DNA of 64,000 nt from Nymphalis io (Eukaryota > Arthropoda > Insecta > Lepidoptera > Nymphalidae). The notes beneath the pieces are model-generated. The model was not told where the DNA came from. It was given only the letters and a program-made list of their open reading frames with translations, and made no database searches. The stretch lies in NCBI RefSeq assembly GCF_905147045.1, contig NC_065896.1:9077001-9141000 (forward strand). The letters are read 5' to 3'. Shown here one piece after another: positions 45,253 to 57,438 of this stretch. Both the position numbers and the translations under genes were made by a program. The number at the start of each line of letters is the position of its first letter. Positions within the stretch are counted from its first letter, which is position 1.

Positions 45253-45628
45253 AAAATAAAATGAAATTATAATATTATATTAAGAAAATATTATCTGGTG
45301 GTGGTAGGTGCTTATGAACATGGCTGATATTTATTGTAAAGAGTTTAAAAGTTAATGGATGTTTTAAAAGTATTTAAATAGCGTATTTTTTCAACTGCAA
45401 TTTCATTTAAAGCATTTAAAAAAGCTTCGGACACAATATCCCTTATTAAATACTTAAGAGCTAATAAAATGTCTTTATTCATCTTAAATTTTATGGAAGG
45501 TTACATGATATAAATTTTACATAACATATAAAATACATTACATAATATTCAACTCATTTGTAAAAACATTGTGACAATATTGCTGAAGCATTTAAACTAT
45601 TTAAATGATGTTCTTTTTAATTAAATTC

Positions 45629-45853
45629 GGCAACGGCGGCAACTTGAAAGACTAAATACGCCGGAGGTTTTACAGTACACGAGTGTGTGAGCAATCCGAC
45701 ATGACGGAGAGAGATCAAGCGCAGGACTTTTATGCCACTGAGTCTTCATAACAGAAATAACCAATAATCTTTTACCGACCCGATTCAGGATTCGAATCTG
45801 AGACCTAGGTATCTGTATCCTTATCAAAGAATCCAATACGCCAACGCGGCAGT
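45629..45853 (-). mobile_element. tRNA-derived SINE (family D)
   Basis: The minus strand begins 'ctgccgcgttggcgtattgg' (A-box-like TTGGCGTATTGG) and has a B-box 'agattcgaatcctga', then a body of about 150 bp ending 'gttgccgccgttgccgaat'. It explains most of the minus-strand 120-codon frame at 45,621-45,983, which I therefore do not call as a gene. Confidence 0.7.
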
Positions 45854-48800
45854 TTTGTTTGTAGTTTGTAAATAATATATTATGAAGGGGTCTAAGAGCT
45901 AGCCGTGAAACGGACGTTGAAAATGTTATATCAGTCAATAGAAGGGCTCGGTGCATTACAATCGTCTTGTAAATACAACACAATACAAATAATTAATTAC
46001 ACAATAAAGCAGAAAAGAGTTTCTTTAATCTCCTTTAAATTAAAAAAAAAAAAAAACAGTCATCCTTACTTATTTTCTGAGATTCAACTTTCCATTTACA
46101 ATATAAAATAATTATTTATTTAATACAGTTACAGATTTTATCTTCTGAATGAAGTAAGTGAAACCCTATGGGCGGTTAAAATTTTAATATTAAATTTAAT
46201 TAAACAACTGGACCATATCTTATTTTTTCTTTCACTTCATTGTTTTTGTCTTATTATTGATGTGACTATTTCTTTAACTGGTTAAAATTAAAAGAAATAT
46301 GGCATAGATAGACAATATATGATAATGTTCCGTATCGTGTCAAATGTTATCTATTTTGTTATGTTAATCCTTTTATAAGTAGGTTTTCACGATCGATATC
46401 GATTTGACATTCATGTTACGAACCATTAGGATATCTTAAAAATAACTACAGATAAATGTACCTAACATTTATTTTTACGTCTTCAAAATTTTAATAATAA
46501 TGTTGAATTGTTAGCGCATATTGTCTCTTTTATTTGGATATATTGTGTAAGATTAAATAATATAATAATCTTTATTTTCATACTAATAATATTATTTTAC
46601 TGAAAACACAAAATTAGTAACATTTATAATATGTTACCTTATTATTTATAAACAATAAATTTTAGTTGTTCTAACAAGGTGTGTAAGGTTGGGTCACCTT
46701 CGGTCTAATTAGAGTAATTCTACTAGAATTAGACATGATTTATATAAGTTAGCATTGCGCTTATACATTACAATTATGTAAGTATTTTTCGTTTTTTTTT
46801 CTATACGATTTTCAGTACGAAAAAAAAAGTTGTTGGTAGATATTATATAAAGATTTTGAATTTTGTTATTTTGTTTATGGTATTAGACATGTCTAGTACC
46901 GTTGAAGTTTTTTTTTTGTTAATATATAATACCTGCTGTATTAGACATTAACGACCATTAATATTGACTAATTAAAACGAGTTTATTTTAATCAATTATA
47001 TAACATATTAAATTAAAATCATTAACTGCTATATGATGATGCAATATGATCTCGTGAAGTGCAGAATTAAAATTACATATTACACATTTTGTTTAAGCTT
47101 TGAAGTTACTATGTTAAGACAATCAATGATGGCACAACTGGTTCTGTTGTTAAACGTTAGCAGCTCGTTAACATACCTACAGTTGATATCAAAATAGTCT
47201 TACTTTCTATAAAAGGAAATCGAAATTATCTCACTGCATGGACACATTCCATTTCTCTCTCGGTAGTTTTGATAATTGAACCTCGCCAGTTTTTACTTTT
47301 ATCGCGCGATTGCCGTAACAGAAATGTATTGCAATCGACATTCTATACGTTATATGGAATGTAGTTTGGTCGTTGTTGACAGTTCTAGCAGTTGGTATAG
47401 ATAGGAGACGCGTGTGTACATGTCATACTCCTTGATTCACTATAATTAGAAACATATTGTTTTATTTTCTTTAATTATATCTTCTACTTTACAATGTATG
47501 AGTGGGCGAGTATTACTCAATTGAAAGGCATTTACCAGACGTCAAGTTGCGTATTTTGCGGAGAGAGTTGTAAACTTGTGCTCACAAGATTATTGCCTCG
47601 CTAGCCCTACGTAGCAGGAACATGATGCTTTATTGAATTGTTCGTTGTATGACAGACAGAACATAAGCCATGTCGTACAATTCGATTTCCTGCTTTTATA
47701 TATTAGCGTCGGAAAATAAAATTTATAGAAACAGTTGTTATACATATTAAGTTGACAGAAATAGCTACAATGAACTTTTTTTCTCAGTTCCAATTACTGT
47801 TCAACTGTATTCATTCTAACAATGTGCTATACTACTTAACGATAAACAAAGGACTTTAAGGTGTAGTTCGTTGACCTCGAGTAAAAAGTAAGTTGTTGTG
47901 ACGCGACAACAGACAGGTAGGAAGGCTGTAATCGGCTATTCATTTGAACAAAGAAAGCGAGTAAAACGTATTAATGTTATGAGCACGTAGTTAATTGACT
48001 TCGGGCGCGCAGAACAAATTCTAGTTTGCCGTAGAAGGAGGCAGATCTTCGTCCGTAGTGATATAAATAGCGAAGCGGGCTGGGCCACAGATGTAAAGTG
48101 GACACCAGTTTTAGAAGTGCCCGTGTCTATTTCGAACAAGTGTAAATAAATCTAGCTAGTCACTTTCGTCCGCGGTTGTCACTTTCATTGCCCACCGCCG
48201 CTCGCCTTGTCCTGTCGCATGATATTAAATGCGACCTTATAAGGCGTGGTATCACTTCTAATATAATATAGGTAATAAATCGTAACACAATGTGTTTACT
48301 GAATTTTATTACATTGGAACGCGAGACAATCATAGTACTTAGTCAGTAGTACTACATAAGTACACATTATTATTTGAATACGCGTACGTATTTCAAAACA
48401 CTGATAACCTTCATAAATATTCAAAATATTATGAAATCAAAACATTTTTGATAGCTAAAAATGTAACTTTTCATTTAATTTTTAATTCAGTTAATATAGT
48501 TTTTATGTAGAAACACCTAAAATTCCAATGACATTTATTGAAAGGCATCCACGTGTTGTCGGTCTCGTCACATTACAATGTTATGTCGACAGATTCCAAA
48601 CGTATCGCTATAATCGTTTCACACGATTTATTTTTTATAGTTTTTGCTACCTTATACGCTGTACGAAGATATAATTGCATGAGTATTTTGCATGACTGGC
48701 GCCAAATAACTGACTATTACATAACAGCGCTGCCGTTAAATACATGATATACGGTGACAGACTTTGAAGCGTAATTTGTGACGAACCAAAACAAATGGAC

Positions 48801-49442
48801 GCAACACCGTTACAGCACTTCGCGGAATTAAATGAAGAAAAAAAAAGTCGGCGCGCAACGGTAATCTTTGTTCGGTGCGTAAGGTCGAAACACAGTCTTC
48901 AAAGTAAGGCACCAAAGCGAGCACTCGAGATACATGATAGGGATAATTACACGGCAATTAATATCGAGTCAAGAGAACATAGTTCTTAAAATGTCATTGC
49001 CCGCGAAATCAAAGTTAAATTTAATAATTCCACGCGCGAAAAGAATTTGCAAAACATCATTTATGAAAAATAGAAACAAAAGCGTTTAGGGTCGGCATGT
49101 TTTAAAAGGGTAATAAATACACAGAACTCGGCCGGTTGTCACCTTAACTGCACGCAGATGGCACAGTTCCCAGTGAAAACAGTTTTGGCGTCTATATACA
49201 CTCAGAGTAAAGATGAAACGCGGCGCCTCCGTCGGAGTAAATTTTAATTGTACATTCGAGTTCTTTAATGAAGCAAACCATCTGTACTTTAGTACGTCGT
49301 CTGATTGCCACGCGGAAAATGAATATTCAAGGCATACCTAAATAAGACACTATTAAAACAAGGAAGTATCGTGAAGTCCGTTAAAGTAACTTTATTAGAT
49401 CATCTCAGCATAAAGAGTACGTAAAGCGGCAAATTCATCAGA
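45854..49442. other. Non-coding region with GC-richer islands, possibly regulatory
   Basis: Complexity rises at 47,220-47,440, 48,000-48,240 and 48,730-49,220. The last has a TATATA at 49,193-49,198 in a GC-richer setting. These could be enhancers, promoters or untranslated exons. No coding exon can be supported. Confidence 0.3.
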
Positions 49443-49776
49443 TCATACAGTTACAGTAACAGTAACAGTAACAGCCTGTTAATGTCCCACTGCTGGGCTA
49501 AGGCCTCCTCTCCCTTTTGAGGAGAAGGTTTGGAGCTTATTCCACCACGCTGCTCCAATGCGGGTTGGTAGAATACACATGTGGCAGAATTTCAATGAAA
49601 TTAGACACATGCAGGTTTCCTCACGATGTTTTCCTTCACCGTTAAGCACGAGATGAATTATAAACACAAATTAAGCACATGAAAATTCAGTGATGCTTGC
49701 CCGGGTTTGAACCCACGATCATCGGTTAAGATTCACGCGTTCTTACCACTAGGCCATCTCGGCTTTCATACAGTTA
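49443..49776 (-). mobile_element. Near-intact Metulj-like SINE with 11-bp target-site duplications
   Basis: Complete antisense element at 49,454-49,765: (gttact)n tail on the left, 'gtcccactgctgggctaagg', 'gttttccttcaccgttaagc', B-box 'cgggtttgaacccacgat', and head 'aggccatctcggctt'. It is flanked by 'tcatacagtta' at 49,443-49,453 and 49,766-49,776. The tail of the element ends against the left repeat. The minus-strand 62-codon frame inside is not a gene. Confidence 0.93.
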
Positions 49777-52355
49777 ATATAGACTATATTCAAATGATGT
49801 GTTCCAGTTCAGAATAAGATCAGGTCGGCAATAGCTTTTAAAGACTGGATCGGCGACATGAGAGGTAAAAAGTTGTAACGCGGAAGAAAATCTTGTTTCT
49901 ATAATACAAGAAAGATTGAAGTCTCGCTTCGAGGAATTATTGACGAACGATAACAAGTAATATACAACAATAATGAAGAAAAAGTGTGCAGTAATGTTGC
50001 CATTGTAAGTCCACGAGGTGTAGACGGAAGGCGGCGTGGGAGTGAGGCGGCCGACCTGCTCCGCCGCGGGAAAATCACACTCTTATATTTTGTTCTCATG
50101 GACGAATGGTAAGAAAAACTCGAAATCTCAATTACAAATAGCGATCATACATACAAAGAGAGACAATATCAATAATAATATGCTAGATAAATATAATAGT
50201 AAATAAGGAAAATAATTGTACGAGTAGGTACATAAGATAATATGTATGTATTTAACAAACTATGAAAATATACTAATCAAGTTAAAAAATACAATATGTT
50301 TACCTAAACATATTTAATATCAAAGTTTTTTTTTCGAAAAGCGTAATGAAAACATAATGATTAGCATTTTTTTCAATTTATTTAATAGAACAGTAATCTA
50401 TGTTGTATCTTTTGGACATTTAGTTAATTAAACTGTAAAAATAAACGCAAGCCGATTCGTAACACGACAACTGACACGGCTTTCACGGACCGCTTTGATG
50501 TCGTATTGGTTAACTAGATCTTTTTAATGTTTATTTATCGGTTCGAACTGCGGAAATACTTAAATGTAAATACTATTCTATATAATTATACGGAAATAAA
50601 CTAAAATCAATAGTAACCTAATTTATCGTGATTAAAACAGTTTATCATTCAAGAATAAGCGCAGAAGACAGATTATCTAGACAAAGACTTTTCACGCTGG
50701 GCGCGTGAAAGATATTATAATTTAATCTTAATAAAAACTTGAGTGTACTTGTGTGTTATTGTACTTTTCTATTCTAACAAAATTTGACATAGGAGCCGTT
50801 TATGTCGGTGAACAGGACATAGGTTTTTTAATTACAATTACTAAAATTTAATGGTTACTGTACGAAGCGGTCACAGTTGTTATCCACTATTACTGAATGA
50901 GTAATATAGGTTTCAAATTTAAATTTCTAGTTAATCGAAATATCGCAATAATATTTAATTATGATTTTTTCGAGACATAACCAAATGATTAACTCGTATC
51001 AAAATTAATGTAATTTTCAATCGACTTTCTTTTTTGTACTAAGAAATAATTCAGGTTTAACGCCTAAATCGCCCCCATATTTTGTTAATTTATGATAACG
51101 CGTTTGAACAGAGCTAATATCGGCCAGATATGTTCGGTTTCAATTTCACCAATAATAAAGACCAATAAATATTGAATGATCATCGATGTTGATCGACAGG
51201 TTTCTCGGCCGCGGGCTCTTGTGCCAATGTCAATGCGGCTACCTCATGAAAGGGTATTGTACTTTTATTCAGAACACCAAATCGCCTTCACAGCGACCAA
51301 TGTTGTCAAGATTTTAATTATAAAAATAATAGTTCATCATTTTGTTCATTACAAAATGTATAACAATGGATGAAACTTTAAGTTTTATTGTTTTATATAA
51401 TTAGCATATCTTAATATTCGGGTGCGTAGATATCAAAACAAGGTTTTTATTTAACAGTGCGCTAATCCACGATGATGTCGAAGTGGCACGAACTCTAAGT
51501 TTACAACATGGCCGCGCCGTACACACCATTGTGTTGCGAATTGTACTACTTATTACTGGAAAAATGTGTTCCACCCAACATCAATTAATAAAAGCAACAA
51601 TACAAAGAGAATTCAAACGTGAAATATTGTTTAATTTTCATAATTAATGAGTATAGACTATTGTCTAAGAATATTTTCTTAGACTATACGAAGATCAAAT
51701 AGCTACTATAACTACAGCAGTAGCGGGTATGATCTTTGATATGACAAATATTTGCATAAGACATACAATTACTTATTATAAGTAGGACATTTTTGTCTAG
51801 TGCCTTTTTGGACATCTCAGACGAAGTATCTAAGTAGAATTGTTTGCAGTGTTTCATTAGTTGTTATATTTTATTTCATTAGTTGTTATTATTTAAGATA
51901 AAAAAATTGAAAAGGTATTGAAGATGCGTAAAGATAAGGGGATAATACATCTTAACTTGTTCTGCAATAATGAACTTAGTGAATGATGATTATTTTCTAT
52001 TTATAAATTAATATTTATAAAGTATTGGTAAATTATCGATATTGTGTTGTATTTGATCAGATATGAATGGATTGGTTTAATATAATAAAATCAATATAAT
52101 TTAATAATTTCACCAATGTATTCATATAACTTAAAAATAATCTTGATACATGTATGTATGTATGTATCGAATAAGAGGGATTAATCGATAAATTCGATGC
52201 ACCAATATCATATGTAGGTCAAACCCTATTAAAAGCGTTAAAAGGAACGTGTATTATACAAAGTAAGGTAACAAATGTACTGTGGGTTGCGAGCGTGAAC
52301 CTTGTCCTTTTAACTTAACGATTATGTGAACGTAGTCAAATTTATCATACAGAGT
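49777..52355. other. Non-coding region
   Basis: One GC-rich patch at 49,995-50,100 has, on the minus strand, a TATAAGAG box about 20 nt before a CCGCGG-rich stretch. Smaller patches are at 51,190-51,260 and 51,470-51,545 (with 'atggccgcg'). A (GTAT)n run is at about 52,150-52,168. No exon is supported. Confidence 0.3.
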
Positions 52356-52358
52356 AAG

Positions 52359-52640
52359 TAAAGTAACTGTCGTTAATTTCCAACTGCTGGATTACGGCCT
52401 CTCCTCTATTTGAGGAGAAAGCTTAGAGTTCATTCCACCACGCTACTCCAATGCAAGTTGGTGGATACAAATGTGGCAGATTTTTATCCATCAACATGCA
52501 GGTTTCATCACGATGTTTTCCTTCACCACTCAGTGCAATATGAATTTATTACACAGAAATTAAACACAATACATTTTAGTGGAGCTTGCCCGGTTTCGAA
52601 CCCACAATCTTCGGATAAGATTCATGCGTTCGAGCCCCCG
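52359..52640 (-). mobile_element. Older Metulj-like SINE
   Basis: Antisense copy with 'ctgctggattacggcctctc', 'cattccaccacgctactcca', 'tcacgatgttttccttcacc' and a B-box 'ggtttcgaacccacaatctt'. Substitutions and small deletions exceed those of the copies at 49,454 and 62,847. It explains the plus-strand 83-codon frame at 52,410-52,661. Confidence 0.88.
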
Positions 52641-54900
52641 AAACAGACTCACTTTACATAAAAATGTATCAAACGCTTCAAAAATATTATATATATATAT
52701 TTTTAATTAGAGTTTTTAATAGGCTTACAAGCACACACACTTACAAATTTAAAACAATTTAACAAAGGCAGAGTATATAAAAACAATTATCATTGTTTTT
52801 GTATAATCCCGTTCCTGAATAATATAATAAATAGTAATATAATTATACTATATATAATAAAATTATTATATTTTAAATTAATGACTTAGAAGTGTATGTT
52901 AAAAATTTTTCGTTAAAGATATTGTTAACAAAATTTAGAATATGTTGATTGGTACATTGGCGACGTAAACTACAGGAATAAGCTGATGTTGTATTTGATC
53001 AAATTAGAGAGATGTCAGTTTCAGATTACGCAATTGATATTTATCGTTGTTCAGATACAATAATAATATTTATAAATAACAAAAAACTTTGCTATTATTG
53101 CTTATAATGACTGATTTAAATTAGAAATTTCATATAAAAAGAAGAAATATGTAGTATGAAATATATAACTATAAATTTGCTTAGAATTTTAATATAATGA
53201 TTAAAACTGAAATGTACAGAACAAACGTGGAATGTTTCTGAAGACCGGTGATTAAAATGTGATTTTTATTGATTAGTGACATTAAAATGTTGGGTAACGA
53301 TTAGTAATGATGTAGAAAGATTGGAAAAGGTCTGTTTATTTAATTATAATTATAATTAACTTGACTGGCTCCATTATCATTGCGATTATTACTACAATTA
53401 AGCGCGTGATACAGTTCAAGAGAGTTTCTTTACAAAAGATAATTTGTATATAAAAACTCATTTCTTAATGAACATAGATATTTATAATTTGTTAGTAATT
53501 ATTTTTTTAATGTTTATTAATGTATGTAAAATATATATAAAGATGTAAAGATCAAGGTTAGAAAACGAGTTTTGCACACAGGTGTATTTTGAAAAAAAGA
53601 TACACGTCAGTATATATTAACACGAGATTTTCGTTAATAGAATAGTTTTGGAGTGGTATATTAGTAACCGTACAAATATATTCTTATTAATTCGATTTTT
53701 ATTTTCTGGGTAGTAGAAGTAAGCTACTAGTTACTGTGGCATTCGCTCAATTAAACAGTCAATAACTTAACACTATACCAGCTATTGTTAAAGTAATTTC
53801 AGTCGTAATTTACAATCAATTGGATTGGCAAATTAAATTTGGATTGGTAAATTAAAAAATTTAAAAAATAATATTAGTTATGAGTAAAATATATGTTAAT
53901 ACGAAAACATATCTAAAACTATCTAAAGCTATTATGTTGCGTCACTTTTTGAATTAGTATTTTTTATTAATTTAAGTATCTATTTTTATACATATTCTTT
54001 AAACACAGTTAGATTTCTTAATATATTTAAAGAAATTGATTCATTTGCATTTTTTGTCTTTATACTTATTTGTTCTAAGAATACATTATATATGCATAAT
54101 AAATATATAATGAAATCAAGGGCTAATTTAGTAACTATGTACATAATTAAGCGGGCCAAGTCGTAAGTAACAAGTGCAAGACAAGTAAATATGCACTAGT
54201 CACAATATTTACTAACTATGTCATTTATCGCTATTGTTGGCAAACCTACCGTTATCAAAAGAGAAACAGTATTAACAGCAGGACCTTAACACTATTGAGT
54301 ATCTAATTTTTAATTGTATCTTTAATTTAATTGTATCTACTGAATAAAAATATTTTAAATTAATAATAAACTATTTTTCAAAGGCATTAGCATTAGGAAA
54401 AGCCTAGAAAAGAGTTCAACGCACTCCTTTAAATGACAAATTGAAGTAAAGTGGTCGATTGCCGGTATGAAAACAAAAACTCATAATATTTATACTTATT
54501 GAAAGATTCGTAATATAAAGTGTGTAAATCAGTTACTTTACACACAACTGCTAAAGTAGCTTCTTTTAATACTCGATTTTAATCAATGCCATATATCTAT
54601 TGTTATTATAGTCCGCATTATTTTGTGTTTGTAGAATTGGATATGTGTAACGAATACAAATCAGTGTGTCATAGACACCGATTAGATTGCGAGGAAACGT
54701 ATGACCTTCGATCTGTAATGCAGTTCATGGCGCGATCTCCTCTCGTCCGCATAAATCAGCTGGACAAGATTCCTATATAAATATAAATTGAAATTCAACA
54801 CGTACTTACCGTAAACAGACGGCCGTAATGAAAATAAACCGTACACCTCCAATGTGCAAAGTCACAGAACAAGGTAAACAACACAAAGTAAAACTGTCCG
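52641..54900. other. AT-rich non-coding stretch
   Basis: Very AT-rich. A 64-codon plus-strand frame at 54,586-54,780 has no recognisable domain. Nothing else is seen. Confidence 0.35.
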
Positions 54901-54904
54901 AACG

Positions 54905-55180
54905 TAAATTAAATGAAAGTATCGGCGAACTCAAAAACTGATCTTCCAAATACACCACTTTTACGAATTATCGAACGCAACGAGTCAAGTTTCGCTTGCT
55001 GGAGCGTAAGCAGCACGTGTCCGGTGCGCTCGGCCGAGTCGAGACGAATGGAACCAATGGCAGTGCCTGGCGTTCGCGGGAGCCGGAGTGCGCGCGAATT
55101 CGTGCATGGTTTGGACGCGTTGCCAGACAGGCCGTTTCCGTACCGGCAACGCAAAAGAAAATTGACTGCATTATACACTA
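54905..55180 (-). promoter_or_regulatory. GC-rich island, candidate promoter or untranslated exon
   Basis: About 200 bp of GC-rich sequence in AT-rich flanks. It contains a palindromic E-box CACGTG near 55,013 and a CCAAT-like 'accaatgg' near 55,050 and, on the minus strand, an initiator-like TCAGTT near 54,940. Long frames are open in several registers on both strands, as expected of GC-rich DNA, so no protein is called. Confidence 0.3.
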
Positions 55181-56910
55181 ATATGCATATAATCGGAAAT
55201 CTCCCGACATCCGCTTGGAAAGAGTACCTTAAGGGTCTAACCCCTGACAGTCTGCATACTTAGAATTTCATTACTTATACGGATAAATACTAAAATTTTA
55301 TTCACAAATTAATGAAATGTTCCTGAGAAGATAACAAAAATATTCAGTTAAAACCCGGTTAAGTATATTTTGAGTACATTAATGCGCTATAAAATTAAAT
55401 TATTGTTATTTCGAATATATTTATCTTCTAAACAATCTTTATTATTCTACGAGGCTGTAATTATGGAACTTATCTCTGAAATAAATGGTGTCTTGTGATT
55501 TGCAAATTGCTATTTTAAGACACGAATAAAAGCCTTCATTTTAGCGCTGGAATGAGGGTAAAAATGAAACCCTCTCATATTTGGACCACCATAAAATTTC
55601 CTCTTTCGTAACATGATGATGTATAAAAAAGTACAAGGTTTTGCTATTTAGCATTTTAAATGTATGTTTACTTACATTTAAACATAAATTTATAGAAAAA
55701 TTACCGCTTACATGAAAGCAAAATATTTGTTTTAATTAATTCAAGTTAAATGAATAACAATAAATGTACCGTATCAATTTGTTGCAACGAATTGAGAATA
55801 TAAGACGTTAAGGTAGAGGAAAATATGAGAAAAATATATATTATGATTTGCAAAATCAACACTAAACAAAAATTGGAAAGCAGCTAATGCAAAGATGCGT
55901 GCAAATCGCCGAGACATAATTTTTTTTTAAATATTAATTTTGTTATTTTTTTTATCTATAAATATATAAAATTATACATTTGTATATATAAAAAATGTAC
56001 TCTCTTCAAAATGTTAATTATAATATTGTATGATAATATCAGACAAATACTTCCTAGTTATGTTGGCAGTATTGGAGGATTGGGCATTAGGTAAAGATTC
56101 TTATTTTACAAACACGTTTCAACTTTTAGTCCAATGATTTTTATGAGAAGAACAGGCTAATAGTAATAAGATACTCAATAATTACTCTTATGTTTTTATG
56201 TATGTAAGTTTTTTTTCCACCATAACTTTTAAATGCTTGAACAAATGTGGATTTTATAAACCCGACTGACTTAATACTGTATTTTGTTTACTTTTTATTT
56301 CTCTTTTTGGCAGAGTCGTATTTTTAATTACGCAATTATTCACAAATTAAATAACTAGTACTATATCAAGTGTTGTATTATTTATTTAATCTTGTAAGAT
56401 TGTACTTAAATTAATCAATGGCCAAAGTGAATATTTCTTACTTATTGTAAGTTCATAATAGTTACTTAATATATATTAATAAGTATATAAAAAAGTTCAT
56501 GATTATGTTGCCATTATTAAAGCAAGAAGAAATTGTCCATAAAGGCATGAGAAAATCACGTTAGGTGTGTGGTTTTTTCCGTTTATGACCATGTCATAAA
56601 ATACAATGTTTGACTAGAGAACTCGCTTTTTTTTTCTTATTAGAACTATAGCTTATTCTATTCTATACATTGTAACATGCATTTGAAGATAGAATACTAA
56701 AAATGTATTATGTAATTAATAATGTAATATACAGGTAATACGTTTTTGATAAATAAAAACTTATATTATTAACTTATTTTGAGCAACTCGTTCGCAAATT
56801 CAAGACGAATTTAGGATTATAGATAATAAATACACATACATATTTAAAAAAAGAAATAAAAACTTAAAATCGATAAATACATATATTAATTCACAGTACT
56901 TTTTTATTTT
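55181..56910. other. AT-rich non-coding stretch
   Basis: Nothing recognisable on either strand. Confidence 0.4.
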
Positions 56911-57202
56911 GAACCTACGAACATCGGTTAAGATTCACGGGTCACCACTAGGTCATCTCGGCTTCACCAGCACCATTGAATTTTCATGTGCTTACTTTGT
57001 GTTTCTAATTGATCTCGTGCTTGGTGGTGAAGGAAAACATTGTAAGAAAACCTGCATGTGTCTAGTTTCATTGAAATTCTGCCACATGTGTATTCTACAT
57101 AACATAAGACTGCATTAGAGCAGCATAGTGGAATAAGCTCCAAATATTCCCCTCAAAAGGGAGAGGAAGTTTTAGCCCAGCAGTGGGACATTTACAGGCT
57201 GT
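56911..57202 (+). mobile_element. Metulj-like SINE with inverted head
   Basis: 56,911-56,965 is the antisense tRNA-like head ('gaacctacgaacatcggtta' to 'aggtcatctcggcttc'). From 56,966 the body runs in sense ('caccattgaattttcatgtg' to 'gcccagcagtgggacattta'). The head is therefore flipped relative to the body, with the break just past the B-box. The plus-strand 69-codon frame here is not a gene. Confidence 0.88.
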
Positions 57203-57252
57203 TTGACTTTATTTTACTTTTATTGTTCTATTACATATGACTTCTTGTTTGA

Positions 57253-57279
57253 ACTTTTTTTTTTTTTTTTTTTTTTTAT
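57253..57279. repeat. Poly(T) run
   Basis: More than 25 T in a row, 50 bp past the SINE with the inverted head. It may be the A-tail of an antisense retro-copy, but no adjoining element is recognised. Confidence 0.7.
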
Positions 57280-57398
57280 TTATATTTTGCATATTTTAAA
57301 TAGCTTTCACACTCATTTTCATGAATATAAAAAAGGCGTAAAATTATAATAATTCTAATAAATAATTTCCTCGCTTAATGGACCTTTGAATGGGAAGA

Positions 57399-57438
57399 TC
57401 TTCCCTGGGAATTCTAGTGTGATTATTCCCAGGGAAGA
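57399..57438. repeat. Perfect 14-bp inverted repeat with 12-nt loop
   Basis: 'tcttccctgggaat' (57,399-57,412) and 'attcccagggaaga' (57,425-57,438) are exact reverse complements with mixed base composition, unlike the AT-rich hairpins elsewhere. Related words ('acctgggaactt', 'cctttgaattctag') recur at 57,510-57,550. Confidence 0.85.

Larger units (their letters stand above)
41141..45628. other. Long AT-rich non-coding stretch
   Basis: Contains a LINE-end scrap at 42,825-42,895 ('cttactaccaagtggcccat') followed by an interspersed-repeat scrap ('ctgaaccgattttgataaaa') at 42,900-42,960. There is an unclassified GC-richer patch at 44,405-44,530 and two AT-rich hairpins (listed separately). The 87-codon and 68-codon frames near 42,453-42,739 overlap on opposite strands and neither shows a domain. 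Confidence 0.35.

Noticed and set aside
45621..45983. 120-codon minus-strand frame
   Set aside because: Most of it is a tRNA-derived SINE and it has no recognisable domain.
49193..49341. TATATA followed by a 42-codon ORF starting at 49,213
   Set aside because: The ATG is only 15-20 nt after the TATA, so transcription from that box would start after the ATG; 42 open codons can arise by chance.
49479..49667. 62-codon minus-strand frame, also present at 62,860-63,048 with nearly the same protein
   Set aside because: Both lie entirely within copies of the same SINE; the protein similarity only reflects the repeat.
54909..55263. Four overlapping frames of 61-116 codons on both strands
   Set aside because: Open frames in all registers are expected in a short GC-rich island; no register is favoured and no domain is seen.
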